From positions 1-47,282 of the forward strand of contig DUPB01000038.1 in NCBI GenBank assembly GCA_012838585.1: a stretch of 47,282 nt of DNA. The letters run 5' to 3'. A program made the translations under genes and the position numbers. Shown in pieces: positions 35,298 through 42,726 of this stretch. Source of the stretch: Bacteroidales bacterium. GTDB lineage: Bacteria; Bacteroidota; Bacteroidia; Bacteroidales; Dysgonomonadaceae. Position 1 is the stretch's first letter; each line of letters begins with the position of its first letter. The notes under the pieces are model-generated. The model made no database searches, was not told where the DNA came from, and saw nothing but the letters and a program-made list of their open reading frames with translations.

Positions 35298-35352
35298 ACT
35301 CTCTTCTCTCTTCTCTCTTCTCTCTTCTCTCTTCTCTCTTCTCTCTTCTCTC
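35298..35352 (+). repeat. Heptanucleotide simple repeat (TCTCTTC)n
   Basis: About seven and a half uninterrupted copies of a 7-bp CT unit start 18 bp after the regulator's stop. On the minus strand it is a purine tract (GAGAAGA)n. Tracts of this kind slip during replication. It lies outside any convincing gene. Confidence 0.95.
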
Positions 35353-35399
35353 GATAGGACATGCAATATATTAAAAGACAATCTATTAGTCTTTATTTG

Positions 35400-35469
35400 C
35401 GCGTGAAAAGTCCTAATCGCCTTGAATGTTAACGCGTGAAAAGTCCTAACTGACGCGTGAAAAGTCCTA
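35400..35469 (+). repeat. Three direct repeats CGCGTGAAAAGTCCTA
   Basis: The 16-mer occurs exactly at 35400-35415, 35433-35448 and 35454-35469, with start-to-start spacings of 33 and 21 bp. The last copy ends about 21 bp before the TATTTTTG box at 35491, that is, over the -33 region, the position expected for an activator or sigma-contact site. Confidence 0.9.
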
Positions 35470-35490
35470 CAACTTCAAGACGGGATAAGT

Positions 35491-35498
35491 TATTTTTG
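35491..35498 (+). promoter_or_regulatory. -7 box of the DUF805 gene
   Basis: TATTTTTG matches TAnnTTTG. There is no TTTG at -33; the third GTGAAAAGTCCTA repeat occupies that position. The leader is about 135 nt to ATG 35634. Confidence 0.55.
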
Positions 35499-35633
35499 CT
35501 AAGAACGTATTGATTGGTAATTCTTGCCGTTGCATGCGTAATTCTACTTGAAGAGGCTGTGAAGCAGAATCAGCAATTAATAATTGAGTTTAAAAGCAAC
35601 ATCTTATTTATTAACCATTTAACAATTCAAAAA

Positions 35634-36011
35634 ATGAACAATGTAATTGACAATTTCAAGCAAGTTGTAATGGACAAGTACGCCGATTTTACTGGTAGGG
35701 CCAACCGGAGAGAGTATTGGCTTTTCGTACTGGCCGTGATCGTAATTAGCCTGGTCTTGTGGCTGTTTATCACCGTTTTCGCCAAAGTTAAGCTGCTCTA
35801 TATCCTATTCGCGATACTATACGGGGCGGTATCTTTGGCGCTGTTGATACCCTCGCTGGCAGTGGCCGTGCGCCGCTTGCACGACATAGGTAAGGGTGGC
35901 GGGTGGATATTCATCAGCCTTATACCCATTATCGGTGCAATTTGGCTTTTAATTTTGCTGATTATGAAGGGTGAGCTGGATGAGAACCGCTTCGGAAAGC
36001 CGGTGAACTAG
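35634..36011 (+). CDS. DUF805 family membrane protein
   Basis: The track extends to 35514, but ATG 35634 (MNNVIDNFKQVVMDKYADFTGRANRREYWLF) gives the standard DUF805 start and 125 residues. The family signature GRANRREYWLF and the RRLHDIGKGGGW motif are present, with hydrophobic segments at about 30-50, 55-80 and 95-115. DUF805 proteins are small inner-membrane proteins of uncertain function. It is followed by a terminator-like hairpin and then the SPFH gene, and shares the neighbourhood with LemA, TPM and zinc-ribbon genes, which suggests a membrane-associated role. Confidence 0.92.
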   Translation: MNNVIDNFKQVVMDKYADFTGRANRREYWLFVLAVIVISLVLWLFITVFAKVKLLYILFAILYGAVSLALLIPSLAVAVRRLHDIGKGGGWIFISLIPIIGAIWLLILLIMKGELDENRFGKPVN

Positions 36012-36026
36012 GTGGAGTCGAATTAA

Positions 36027-36073
36027 AGCTGGGACAAAGGCAAAATTTTACCAAGCTTGCTTTTGTCCTAGCT
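36027..36073 (+). terminator. Hairpin between the DUF805 and SPFH genes
   Basis: AGCTGGGACAAAGGCAA and TTGCTTTTGTCCTAGCT pair over 17 nt with two mismatches around a 13-nt loop. This is probably a terminator, although no long U-tract follows. Confidence 0.6.
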
Positions 36074-36154
36074 TGCATGTGAAATCTGTCGCGTGCCACT
36101 TTAAGATAGTTCAACTATTCACTGTACAAATTGTATTTTTCAATTTTTCAAACT

Positions 36155-37312
36155 ATGGCTCTATTTAAAAAATTGAGATCGGAGTTCATCGATATTATCG
36201 AGTGGACCGATGAAACGAGCGACACCATGATTTGGCGCTTCCCGCGCTATCAGTCGGAAATAAAGAACGGCGCGCAGCTCACTGTACGCGAAACGCAGGT
36301 GGCCGTGCTGGTGAACGAGGGGCAGTTTGCCGACGTGTTTCAGCCGGGGCGGTATGAGCTCACTACCGCCAACATGCCTATATTGACCACTATTAGGGGG
36401 TGGAAGTACGGGTTTAACTCACCCTTCAAGGTAGATGTTTACTTCGTGAACACCAAGCAGTTCCTCAATCAGCGCTGGGGTACGGCTAACCCCATCATGA
36501 TGCGCGACCCCGAGTTCGGTCCCATCCGAATGCGGGCCTTCGGTTCGTACAACTTTCGGGTGCAGCCCGATCCTATCCCCTTTATCCGCAACGTGGCGGG
36601 AACCAGCGGTGATTTCACCACGGAAGGTATCAGCGAGCAGCTCCGCAACTTCGTGATCACCAAGTTCACCGACTACCTGGGCGAATCGAAGATAGCGGCG
36701 CTCGACCTGGCGGCCAACCTCAACGAGTTTTCGGATGAGCTCACGCTGGCCCTGAAAGATGACTTCGCCGAGTACGGTATCGAGCTCACCCGTTTTCTGG
36801 TGGAAAATATATCGCTGCCTGAAGCGGTGGAAGAGGCACTTGACAGGCGTACCAGCATGGGGGTTATCGGCAACATGACCGCTTATACCCAGATGCAGTT
36901 CGCCGATTCGTTGAAAGACGCGGCCAACAACCCCGCCGGTGGAGGAAACCTCGCGGGCGACGCCATGGGCGCTGGCATCGGCCTGGCTATGGCTGGACAG
37001 ATGGCACAGCAGATGGTGAATCCACAGGGTGGACAGTTCAATCCCAACGCGCCGCAGCAACAGCCGCCTCATTTCGTACCGCCGCAAGGAGGAGCCACGC
37101 CGCCACCCATACCGCCTCAAATCATGTACCACGTGGCCATCGGTGGCGTGCAGCAGGGACCGTTTCCTGAAGTACAACTCCAACAGATGGTTCAGCAAGG
37201 GCAGCTCACCCCCGACACGTTGGTCTGGACGCAAGGTATGCCCGCTTGGGCTGCTGCGAATAGTGTACCCGCGATTGCACGGTTTTTCGGAGCGGTACCG
37301 CCACCGTTATAA
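36155..37312 (+). CDS. SPFH-domain (YdjI-like) protein with C-terminal GYF_2 domain
   Basis: ATG 36155 (MALFKKLRSEFIDIIEWTDETSDTMIWRFPRY) starts a 385-residue protein. Residues 1 to about 235 match the SPFH/Band-7 family often labelled virion core protein or YdjI (VRETQVAVLVNEGQFADVFQPGRYELTTANMPI, IRMRAFGSYNFRV). A Gly/Ala/Met-rich segment and a Pro/Gln-rich linker follow. Residues about 325-380 are a GYF_2 domain (YHVAIGGVQQGPFPEVQLQQMVQQGQLTPDTLVW), which binds proline-rich or partner peptides. SPFH proteins form ring or scaffold assemblies at membranes. In Bacillus the YdjI homologue works with the PspA-like YdjF and with YdjG/YdjH; equivalents of the last two are encoded downstream here. 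Confidence 0.9.
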   Translation: MALFKKLRSEFIDIIEWTDETSDTMIWRFPRYQSEIKNGAQLTVRETQVAVLVNEGQFADVFQPGRYELTTANMPILTTIRGWKYGFNSPFKVDVYFVNTKQFLNQRWGTANPIMMRDPEFGPIRMRAFGSYNFRVQPDPIPFIRNVAGTSGDFTTEGISEQLRNFVITKFTDYLGESKIAALDLAANLNEFSDELTLALKDDFAEYGIELTRFLVENISLPEAVEEALDRRTSMGVIGNMTAYTQMQFADSLKDAANNPAGGGNLAGDAMGAGIGLAMAGQMAQQMVNPQGGQFNPNAPQQQPPHFVPPQGGATPPPIPPQIMYHVAIGGVQQGPFPEVQLQQMVQQGQLTPDTLVWTQGMPAWAAANSVPAIARFFGAVPPPL

Positions 37313-37321
37313 TATCAAGCC

Positions 37322-37354
37322 ACAGTGGCCGCCGTCTAAAGCAGCGGCCACTGT
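37322..37354 (+). terminator. Perfect 11-bp hairpin after the SPFH gene
   Basis: ACAGTGGCCGC (37322-37332) and GCGGCCACTGT (37344-37354) form a perfect stem with an 11-nt loop, starting about 10 bp after the stop codon. Confidence 0.7.
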
Positions 37355-37367
37355 ATAACGTTGTGTT

Positions 37368-37375
37368 TATCTTTG
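37368..37375 (+). promoter_or_regulatory. -7 box upstream of the hairpin-repeat pair
   Basis: TATCTTTG fits TAnnTTTG but no good -33 element is present. If used, the 5' leader of the next gene would contain both tandem hairpin repeats. Confidence 0.4.
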
Positions 37376-37417
37376 ATAAATTTCCTCTACAAAAAACCAA
37401 TCGTATGAAACCGATAG

Positions 37418-37577
37418 GTTCATTAAAATCAGACTATTTCTCGCCACGGCATAGTCCAAGTAAACTTGTCCTCTGCTCGTTTGGCTTAACGAAATAGTTC
37501 ATTAAAATTAGACTATTTCTCGCCACGGCATAGTCCAAGTAAACTTGTCCTCTGCTCGTTTGGCTTAACGAAATAGT
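37418..37577 (-). repeat. Tandem hairpin repeats D1 and D2 (79-bp period)
   Basis: Two 79-bp units (37418-37496, 37497-37575) differ at about one position. Each holds a hairpin with arms ACTATTTC/GAAATAGT (37433-37498 and 37512-37577) and inner stem CAAGT/ACTTG. On the minus strand the core reads CAGAGGACAAGTTTACTTGG then ACTATGCCGTGGCGAG, homologous to copies A and B with different arms. Confidence 0.9.
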
Positions 37578-37610
37578 TCCATACACTGAACAGTAAAATA
37601 TACGAATCGC

Positions 37611-38570
37611 ATGAAAAAAATAGTCGCCCTCTTGATTCTCGCGTTTGCCGTACAAGGCGCGGCGGTAGCGCAAGTAAACTTGAAAAGAATCGGCAACCAG
37701 ATTAAAAGATCGGCCGAGCAACAAGTGGAACAAAAGGTAAGAGAAAAAGTGTCGGAAAAAGCCGTGGAAACAGAGACAGAAACGACAGAACAAGCTGAAA
37801 CGGAAGTAGAAGCAGTTACAACGACCGAGCAATCTGAAGCAACGAAAGAGGCTGAAAGCGAAACGGTACAACCGGTGACTACTGAAGCCGAGCAGGAGCC
37901 TGATGACCGTCCCGCCCCCACGGGTGATAAACTGAAAGACAAGTATAACGGTCTGTTCTATCGAGTCAAGAAGTCGAAAGAAGCCACGGATATTCATAAA
38001 AAGCACGAGCAATTCCAGATTGCCTCCACGATGCGTAATTTCTTTATAGAAAGGGGCGATTTCTCGGAAAACGATGAGCAGTTCGAGGAGTTGACCAACG
38101 CGTTGAAACCTTTGTATGACGAGCTCAAGCCACATAATTTTGAAAAGTTAGAACCGATAAAAACCATCGATGAGATCAATGCCGGAAAATATGCCAAGCT
38201 CGATAAAGAGTATGGAATAAACTTTCGTTATTACGGCGATGATGCGGCTAGTTTAAAGGGTTTGGCGGAAAAAGAGTTCCGGGCAAAAATGTCAGGTTCT
38301 TACGACATCGTTTACTCCGATTTCAAACATGGCTGGATTGTCAATGAAGAGAGAAGCGGGCAACAAGTGGTGGCTCATGTTAAAAGGTTACGCTACGTGA
38401 TTATTTACCACAAGAATGGAAGTTACTACGCTGCTGAAGCCCTTTTCTCTCAGCGGGCTCCCATTCTCGGATCCTATACCCCGGTGGATTGGCCTAGCGT
38501 GGGATTCTATCAAGACCCACTTGATAGCGGCTATGTAAAAAATCATTTGTTGAAAAAAGCGGCCAAGTAA
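37611..38570 (+). CDS. Secreted protein of unknown function with Glu/Thr-rich linker
   Basis: This 319-residue protein has a signal peptide (MKKIVALLILAFAVQGAAVAQ). A basic/acidic amphipathic segment (LKRIGNQIKRSAEQQVEQKVREKVSEKA, coiled-coil-like) is followed by a low-complexity Glu/Thr stretch (about 60-105). The globular C-terminal part (about 110-319) includes KYNGLFYRVKKSKEATDIHKK and YDIVYSDFKHGWIVNEE. I do not recognise the family. Its N-terminal layout resembles that of the next gene. It lies between the SPFH and zinc-ribbon genes, so a link to that membrane module is inferred from position only. Confidence 0.8.
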   Translation: MKKIVALLILAFAVQGAAVAQVNLKRIGNQIKRSAEQQVEQKVREKVSEKAVETETETTEQAETEVEAVTTTEQSEATKEAESETVQPVTTEAEQEPDDRPAPTGDKLKDKYNGLFYRVKKSKEATDIHKKHEQFQIASTMRNFFIERGDFSENDEQFEELTNALKPLYDELKPHNFEKLEPIKTIDEINAGKYAKLDKEYGINFRYYGDDAASLKGLAEKEFRAKMSGSYDIVYSDFKHGWIVNEERSGQQVVAHVKRLRYVIIYHKNGSYYAAEALFSQRAPILGSYTPVDWPSVGFYQDPLDSGYVKNHLLKKAAK

Positions 38571-38602
38571 TCAACGAGCCATATAGCTAAAAAACAGTCA
38601 TT

Positions 38603-38626
38603 AAACACCTTGTGGATGTTTTTTTA
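38603..38626 (+). terminator. Weak terminator
   Basis: AAACACC and GGATGTTT form a short stem (one mismatch) followed by a run of T, about 30 bp after the stop of the preceding gene. Confidence 0.5.
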
Positions 38627-38669
38627 CACATGAAAGGTTCCATATACTGAAAGATAAAGATGTAAGCGT

Positions 38670-39341
38670 ATGAAAACAAAACTCATCACACTATTACTTA
38701 CACTTGCCTGTTTCGTGAATTATGCCGAGGCGCAATCTTTGGATATGCTTAAACGTAAGGCGGCTAGCAAAGCGAAGCAAGAAACCACCAGAGCGATACG
38801 AAAAACCGTTGGAGCAGGCGTTCCTAAATCAGTAGAATTAGGTTCGATTCCCGCTACTTTAGAAGAGTTCGATGCCAAGTATAACGTGATAGCCATGACA
38901 CCGGAAGGAGCCATTGCCATGTTTTTGGCAGCGATGGACATTTACGCGCGGAACGAAGAGTTAGGCGCGAAATGTTTCGGTCTCTGCTTTCATCCGGAGA
39001 ACCGTAACGGTGATTTACCCAACAATCATTTTTTAAGCTTTATGCGCTCACGTTTTCATTATGGCGACGGACAACCGTGGATAGCCCGTTCCTACTTTGA
39101 AGGAGCGAAACCCGATAACGGTTATACCCCAAAAGAACCCCTCACGTTAAAAATGAAAAGCCGTGCAAACGACGATGATTACCTGACCAGCATGGATGCC
39201 GATGTGGAAAAACGTTGGCTTCAATCGTCGGGTGCCGACAGCGAGCGTGCCGTTCAGGTGCTTCGCGTTCGCGGGGAAGAGCTCTATTACATATTCGAGT
39301 ATGGAGGTTTGCCTTCGCAGGTACGTAAGCCGAGAAGATAG
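38670..39341 (+). CDS. Secreted DUF6935-like protein
   Basis: This 223-residue protein has a signal peptide (cleavage near NYAEAQ) and a helical basic stretch (LDMLKRKAASKAKQETTRAIRK). A globular domain at about 60-220 (TPEGAIAMFLAAMDIYARNEELGAKCFGLCFHPENR, PWIARSYFEGAKPDNGYTPKEPLTLKM) follows. The same order of motifs occurs in the lipoprotein at 43941 (HGAAACFVVALHMF ... GEECLALSVTPSQR ... PWIPYCYIEGF), so they are paralogues. I believe this is DUF6935, function unknown. The upstream sequence GTTCCATATACTGAA nearly repeats that before the 37611 gene (GTTCCATACACTGAA). It precedes the zinc-ribbon gene by 56 bp. Confidence 0.78.
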   Translation: MKTKLITLLLTLACFVNYAEAQSLDMLKRKAASKAKQETTRAIRKTVGAGVPKSVELGSIPATLEEFDAKYNVIAMTPEGAIAMFLAAMDIYARNEELGAKCFGLCFHPENRNGDLPNNHFLSFMRSRFHYGDGQPWIARSYFEGAKPDNGYTPKEPLTLKMKSRANDDDYLTSMDADVEKRWLQSSGADSERAVQVLRVRGEELYYIFEYGGLPSQVRKPRR

Positions 39342-39397
39342 GGGAGGGGAGTCCGACTTATAAACATGACAAACTTGATAACTTTCAACTTGTAACT

Positions 39398-40486
39398 ATG
39401 AACGAGATAAAACAACCCGTGACCGATGTGTTGCAGACCAAGTGTCGCGGTTGCGGTGGAATGACGGAGTTCTCGCCCAAGGACCAGACCCTGAAGTGCG
39501 TCTATTGTGGCTCTTCTACCGTACTGGACCTTACGCCGGCAAAAGTAAAGGAGAACGACTTCGGGTATTGGGCCGCGCGTAGCGATGAAGACCTGGCATC
39601 GGAGAGCATTGAGGCTACCGAGGTCAGGTGCAAGCAGTGCGGTGCCGTCACCACCCTGCCTCCCGAGCGGGCATCAAGTAACTGCGCGTTCTGCGGCACT
39701 CCGCTCATCCTCAACGAGGCGGTGATCAACCGGTTCTGGCAGCCCAACTACATCTTGCCGTTCAAGGTGGACAAGCGGGAGTGTGGCGGGATATTCCAGA
39801 AGTGGCTGGGCAAGAAATGGTTCCTGCCCAGTCAGCTGAAAAAGGGAAACGTGCAGACGGAACGCTTTAAAGGTATTTACATGCCTTTCTGGACCTACGA
39901 CGCCGATACCTCAACGAACTACAGGGGCGAACGGGGTATTAACCGCACGGTTACCTCGCGCAACGCTAAAGGCGAAGAGGTAAAGAGAACGGTGACCGAC
40001 TGGTACAACGTGTCGGGACGGGTGAACCTGCATTTCGATGACATCGTTGTCCCCGCTTCCGATAGCCTGCCGCCCAAGATAATGAACCGGCTCACCAACT
40101 GGGATCAGATGAACTGCGTGCCCTATCGCCAGGAGTTCCTGGCGGGATTTATGACCAATATATATAATATCGATTTTCGCGATGGGGTTCACGTGGCGAA
40201 GGAGAAGATGGAGCAGGTGATCGAAGACAATATCAAAAGCGATATCGGTGGCGATAAACAACGCATCCGGAGTAAAGATGTGTTTTACCAGAACCTGATG
40301 TTCAAGCTACTGTTGTTGCCAATATGGGTCAGCGCCTTTCGCTACAACGGCAAGCTCTACCAGTTCGTGGTGAACGGCCGTACCGGGCAGGTTACCGGTG
40401 AGTACCCGAAAGATACGATGAAGATCATCATGCTCGTCGCGGCTATAATAACGCTTATCGCGGCCTTGATGCTGATATTCGGGTAG
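39398..40486 (+). CDS. Zinc-ribbon membrane protein (YdjG-like)
   Basis: The 362-residue protein has two zinc ribbons at its N-terminus: CRGCGGMTEFSPKDQTLKCVYCGSS (about 15-40) and CKQCGAVTTLPPERASSNCAFCGTPL (about 75-105). A beta-rich domain follows (YKGIYMPFWTYDADTSTNYRGERG, FDDIVVPASDSLPP), and a C-terminal membrane helix (MKIIMLVAAIITLIAALMLIFG) ends the protein. This is the layout of Bacillus YdjG, a TFIIB-type zinc-ribbon membrane protein that works with a PspA homologue and YdjH. LemA and a TPM protein follow on the same strand at 61-64 bp spacing, so they are probably one operon. Confidence 0.88.
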   Translation: MNEIKQPVTDVLQTKCRGCGGMTEFSPKDQTLKCVYCGSSTVLDLTPAKVKENDFGYWAARSDEDLASESIEATEVRCKQCGAVTTLPPERASSNCAFCGTPLILNEAVINRFWQPNYILPFKVDKRECGGIFQKWLGKKWFLPSQLKKGNVQTERFKGIYMPFWTYDADTSTNYRGERGINRTVTSRNAKGEEVKRTVTDWYNVSGRVNLHFDDIVVPASDSLPPKIMNRLTNWDQMNCVPYRQEFLAGFMTNIYNIDFRDGVHVAKEKMEQVIEDNIKSDIGGDKQRIRSKDVFYQNLMFKLLLLPIWVSAFRYNGKLYQFVVNGRTGQVTGEYPKDTMKIIMLVAAIITLIAALMLIFG

Positions 40487-40547
40487 AGGACTCTTTTCGT
40501 GACGAACGAAAAGGTAGGAAGTAAGAAGAAAAATATAAAGGATAGAT

Positions 40548-41138
40548 ATGAGTAATCGAATGGTATCGCTTTTTTTCCTGTTTCTCATCCTGTTGCTTTT
40601 GGGTGCATTTGTTTGGGGCACCTACAACCGGTTGGTAAAGCGGGAAGAGGCGGTGAAAGAGGCGTGGTCGCAGGTGGAGAACCAGTACCAACGCCGGGTC
40701 GACCTGGTGATGAACCTGGTGGAGACCGTGAAAGGGTACGCCGAGCATGAGCAGGAGACCCTGTCGCGGGTTGTAGAGGCACGGGCCGAGGCCACGCGGA
40801 TGATGGTGGATGCTGAAAACCTGAACGCCGAATCGCTGGAAGCGTTTGGCAAGGCGCAGGAAGAGCTATCGGGCACGCTATCGCGATTGATGTTGGTAAT
40901 CGAGCAGTATCCCGACCTGAAGGCCAATGAGAACTTCATCATGCTGCAGGGTCAACTTGAAGGCACGGAAAACCGCATCGCCTTCGAGCGGAAGGAGTTC
41001 AACGAGACGGTGAACAGGTATAATGTCTGTCGGCGCAGGTTCCCGAGAAACCTAGTAGCCAGGCTGCTTGGTTTTAAACGGCAACCATACTTCGAAGCCG
41101 GGAGCGGTAAGGAAACGGTGCCCGATGTGCAATTTTAA
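40548..41138 (+). CDS. LemA family protein
   Basis: This 196-residue protein has an N-terminal membrane helix (MVSLFFLFLILLLLGAFVWG) and the LemA signature YNRLVKREEAVKEAWSQVENQYQRRVDLVMNLVETVKGY. Helical bundle repeats (LSRLMLVIEQYPDLKANENFIMLQGQLEGTENRIAFERKEFNETVNRYN) complete the fold. LemA proteins are membrane-tethered four-helix bundles of unclear biochemical role, often encoded with TPM-domain proteins as here. The C-terminus (FKRQPYFEAGSGKETVPDVQF) is the usual one. It lies between the YdjG-like and TPM genes. Confidence 0.95.
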   Translation: MSNRMVSLFFLFLILLLLGAFVWGTYNRLVKREEAVKEAWSQVENQYQRRVDLVMNLVETVKGYAEHEQETLSRVVEARAEATRMMVDAENLNAESLEAFGKAQEELSGTLSRLMLVIEQYPDLKANENFIMLQGQLEGTENRIAFERKEFNETVNRYNVCRRRFPRNLVARLLGFKRQPYFEAGSGKETVPDVQF

Positions 41139-41202
41139 ATTCGTTCTGAAAAAACAAAAAGTGATAACAATGTATGTAAAGGATTAAAAAGGTAACCGTT
41201 AG

Positions 41203-42282
41203 ATGAAAACGTCAATTGTAAAATTTATTGGAGTAGTCTTGCTCCTGTTGATGGTGACGGGTCTGCAGGCTCAAAACCGGTACCGGGTGGAAGATGTCCC
41301 CAACGTGCAACTGCAGGACTACACCCGCTACGTGAGTGACCCTGAAAACGTGCTGGACATAGGAGATGTTTTGCTGTTGGACGAGCGGTTGGCCTGGCTG
41401 CGCGATTCATTGACCCTGGAAACCGCCATCGTGGTGCTCCCGGCGATCGATACCCGTCAGTATGGGTCGGCCAAAGAGTTCGCCACCGAGCTGTTTAACC
41501 GTTGGGGCATTGGCGACAAGGAGATCCACAACGGGCTGCTTATCCTGCTCCTCACGGCGGATGGCGAGCGCGAAATAGTGTTTGAAACCGGTTACGGCAC
41601 GGAGAAGGTGCTGACCGATGGCTACTGTAAGCTAATCCAGGTTCAAAAGATGGTTCCCTTTCTCAAAGAGGGAGCGTATGGCGAGGGACTCATCGTTGGG
41701 GTGGAGGAGGTGGAGAAGATATTCAAAGGCACCTCAGAGTTTCAGGTAAAGAAACCACTCTTGAGCCCTGGCGGGAAACTGACTTTAATCTGGCTGGTAG
41801 GCGGGTTAATCATCATCTTTATAGTAGAGTGGGTACGCAAAAAACGGATAGTGGGGAGCGATGATCCTTTCGTGAATGCCGCGAAGTACCAGTCGCTTTC
41901 GGGTATCGGTTGCGTGATGGCCACCCTCTTTTTCCCCTCTTACTTTCTCTACATGCTATACAAAGCGATAGCCAAAAAGGAGGATATGCCGCGGCTCAAT
42001 TGCGAAAAGTGCGGAGCCAAAGGCAAGGTGGTATTGAAGTATAAACCTCAGGTAGAGCAGAAAGCCATTCCCGGGCAAGATGGGCTGAAGCGGTATCACT
42101 TTATCTGCAAAGCGTGCAACCATGGGTATAAGGTGTTGGTGCCCTACAAGTACGAGGCGCCACAGACCTCATCGGGTGGTGGTAGTAGTTATAGCAGTGG
42201 CAGGAGTAGCAGTAGTAGTTCGCGCGGTGGCTCTTGGGGAGGTGGGCGTAGTGGTGGTGGTGGTGCCAGCACAAAATTTTAA
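41203..42282 (+). CDS. TPM-domain (YgcG/YdjH-like) membrane protein
   Basis: This 359-residue protein has a signal sequence (MKTSIVKFIGVVLLLLMVTGLQAQ). A TPM (DUF477) domain at about 45-170 includes YVSDPENVLDIGDVLLLDERL, FATELFNRWGIGDKEIHNGLLILLLTADGEREIVFETGYG and LTDGYC. A membrane helix (LTLIWLVGGLIIIFIVEWV) follows, with a possible second hydrophobic stretch (CVMATLFFPSYFLYMLY). A zinc ribbon (CEKCGAKGKVV ... CKACNHGYKV) and a Ser/Gly tail (SSGGGSSYSSGRSSSSSSRGG) end the protein. TPM proteins act in envelope stress and photosystem repair contexts. It is the last gene of the SPFH/zinc-ribbon/LemA group. Confidence 0.92.
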   Translation: MKTSIVKFIGVVLLLLMVTGLQAQNRYRVEDVPNVQLQDYTRYVSDPENVLDIGDVLLLDERLAWLRDSLTLETAIVVLPAIDTRQYGSAKEFATELFNRWGIGDKEIHNGLLILLLTADGEREIVFETGYGTEKVLTDGYCKLIQVQKMVPFLKEGAYGEGLIVGVEEVEKIFKGTSEFQVKKPLLSPGGKLTLIWLVGGLIIIFIVEWVRKKRIVGSDDPFVNAAKYQSLSGIGCVMATLFFPSYFLYMLYKAIAKKEDMPRLNCEKCGAKGKVVLKYKPQVEQKAIPGQDGLKRYHFICKACNHGYKVLVPYKYEAPQTSSGGGSSYSSGRSSSSSSRGGSWGGGRSGGGGASTKF

Positions 42283-42319
42283 TCCGTAGTTCAATCTTAT
42301 TAAGTTTTACTTTCACATG

Positions 42320-42650
42320 TTGCTGTTTTCTCGCTTTCAGGCTCGACTTACGCAAACATTTGCGATAAGCCGAACGCAGAGTCAAGCTTGCTTGAACTAT
42401 GCTGAGGCGAGCAAATATCTACTGAGTGAATTTTGCGACCCATCATCTGCTCGATTGCTAAAAGAAAAAAACTCTGCTTCGCAGCACTTTTGCTCGCAAC
42501 AGCATAACATGAACAAGTTCATTTCTGCACGTCTTGCTTAACGCAAAAGTTCGGCTTAGCCTCAGACAGTTTTTCTTTTTCACGCGATCTTCGCAGGATG
42601 TGTCCCCGTAAAAGTTTGCGAGGTCTTCACGCTGAAAGCAAAAACAGCAA
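42320..42650 (+). repeat. Composite hairpin repeat B (copies B1 and B2) with inverted ends
   Basis: This element fills most of the 444-bp gap. The outer ends TTGCTGTTTTCTCGCTTTCAG and CTGAAAGCAAAAACAGCAA pair with a short bulge. B1 (42358-42416, plus) is identical to copy A over the core. B2 (42486-42550, minus) has arms ACTTTTGC/GCAAAAGT and inner stem ATGAAC/GTTCAT. A GCTGCGAAGC motif (minus) lies between them. No gene was found; the ORF at 42317 is not convincing. Confidence 0.85.
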
Positions 42651-42726
42651 TTAAAACATGCGAATATTCAATATCATCAGAAGAAGCTAATAACAAAAGA
42701 ATTAAACCTCATAAAATTTTAAAAGT

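Noticed and set aside
35400-35469. CRISPR-like short repeats
   Set aside because: There are only three 16-bp repeats with unequal spacings and no cas genes; they fit promoter direct repeats better.
36155-37312. Phage virion core gene
   Set aside because: Homologues of this SPFH protein are sometimes labelled virion core protein, but there are no phage genes around and the domain content is a membrane scaffold.
37930-40160. GYF/LemA locus as an antiphage island
   Set aside because: No nuclease, toxin or nucleotide-cyclase domain is present; the ydjGHI-like membrane role explains the domains better.
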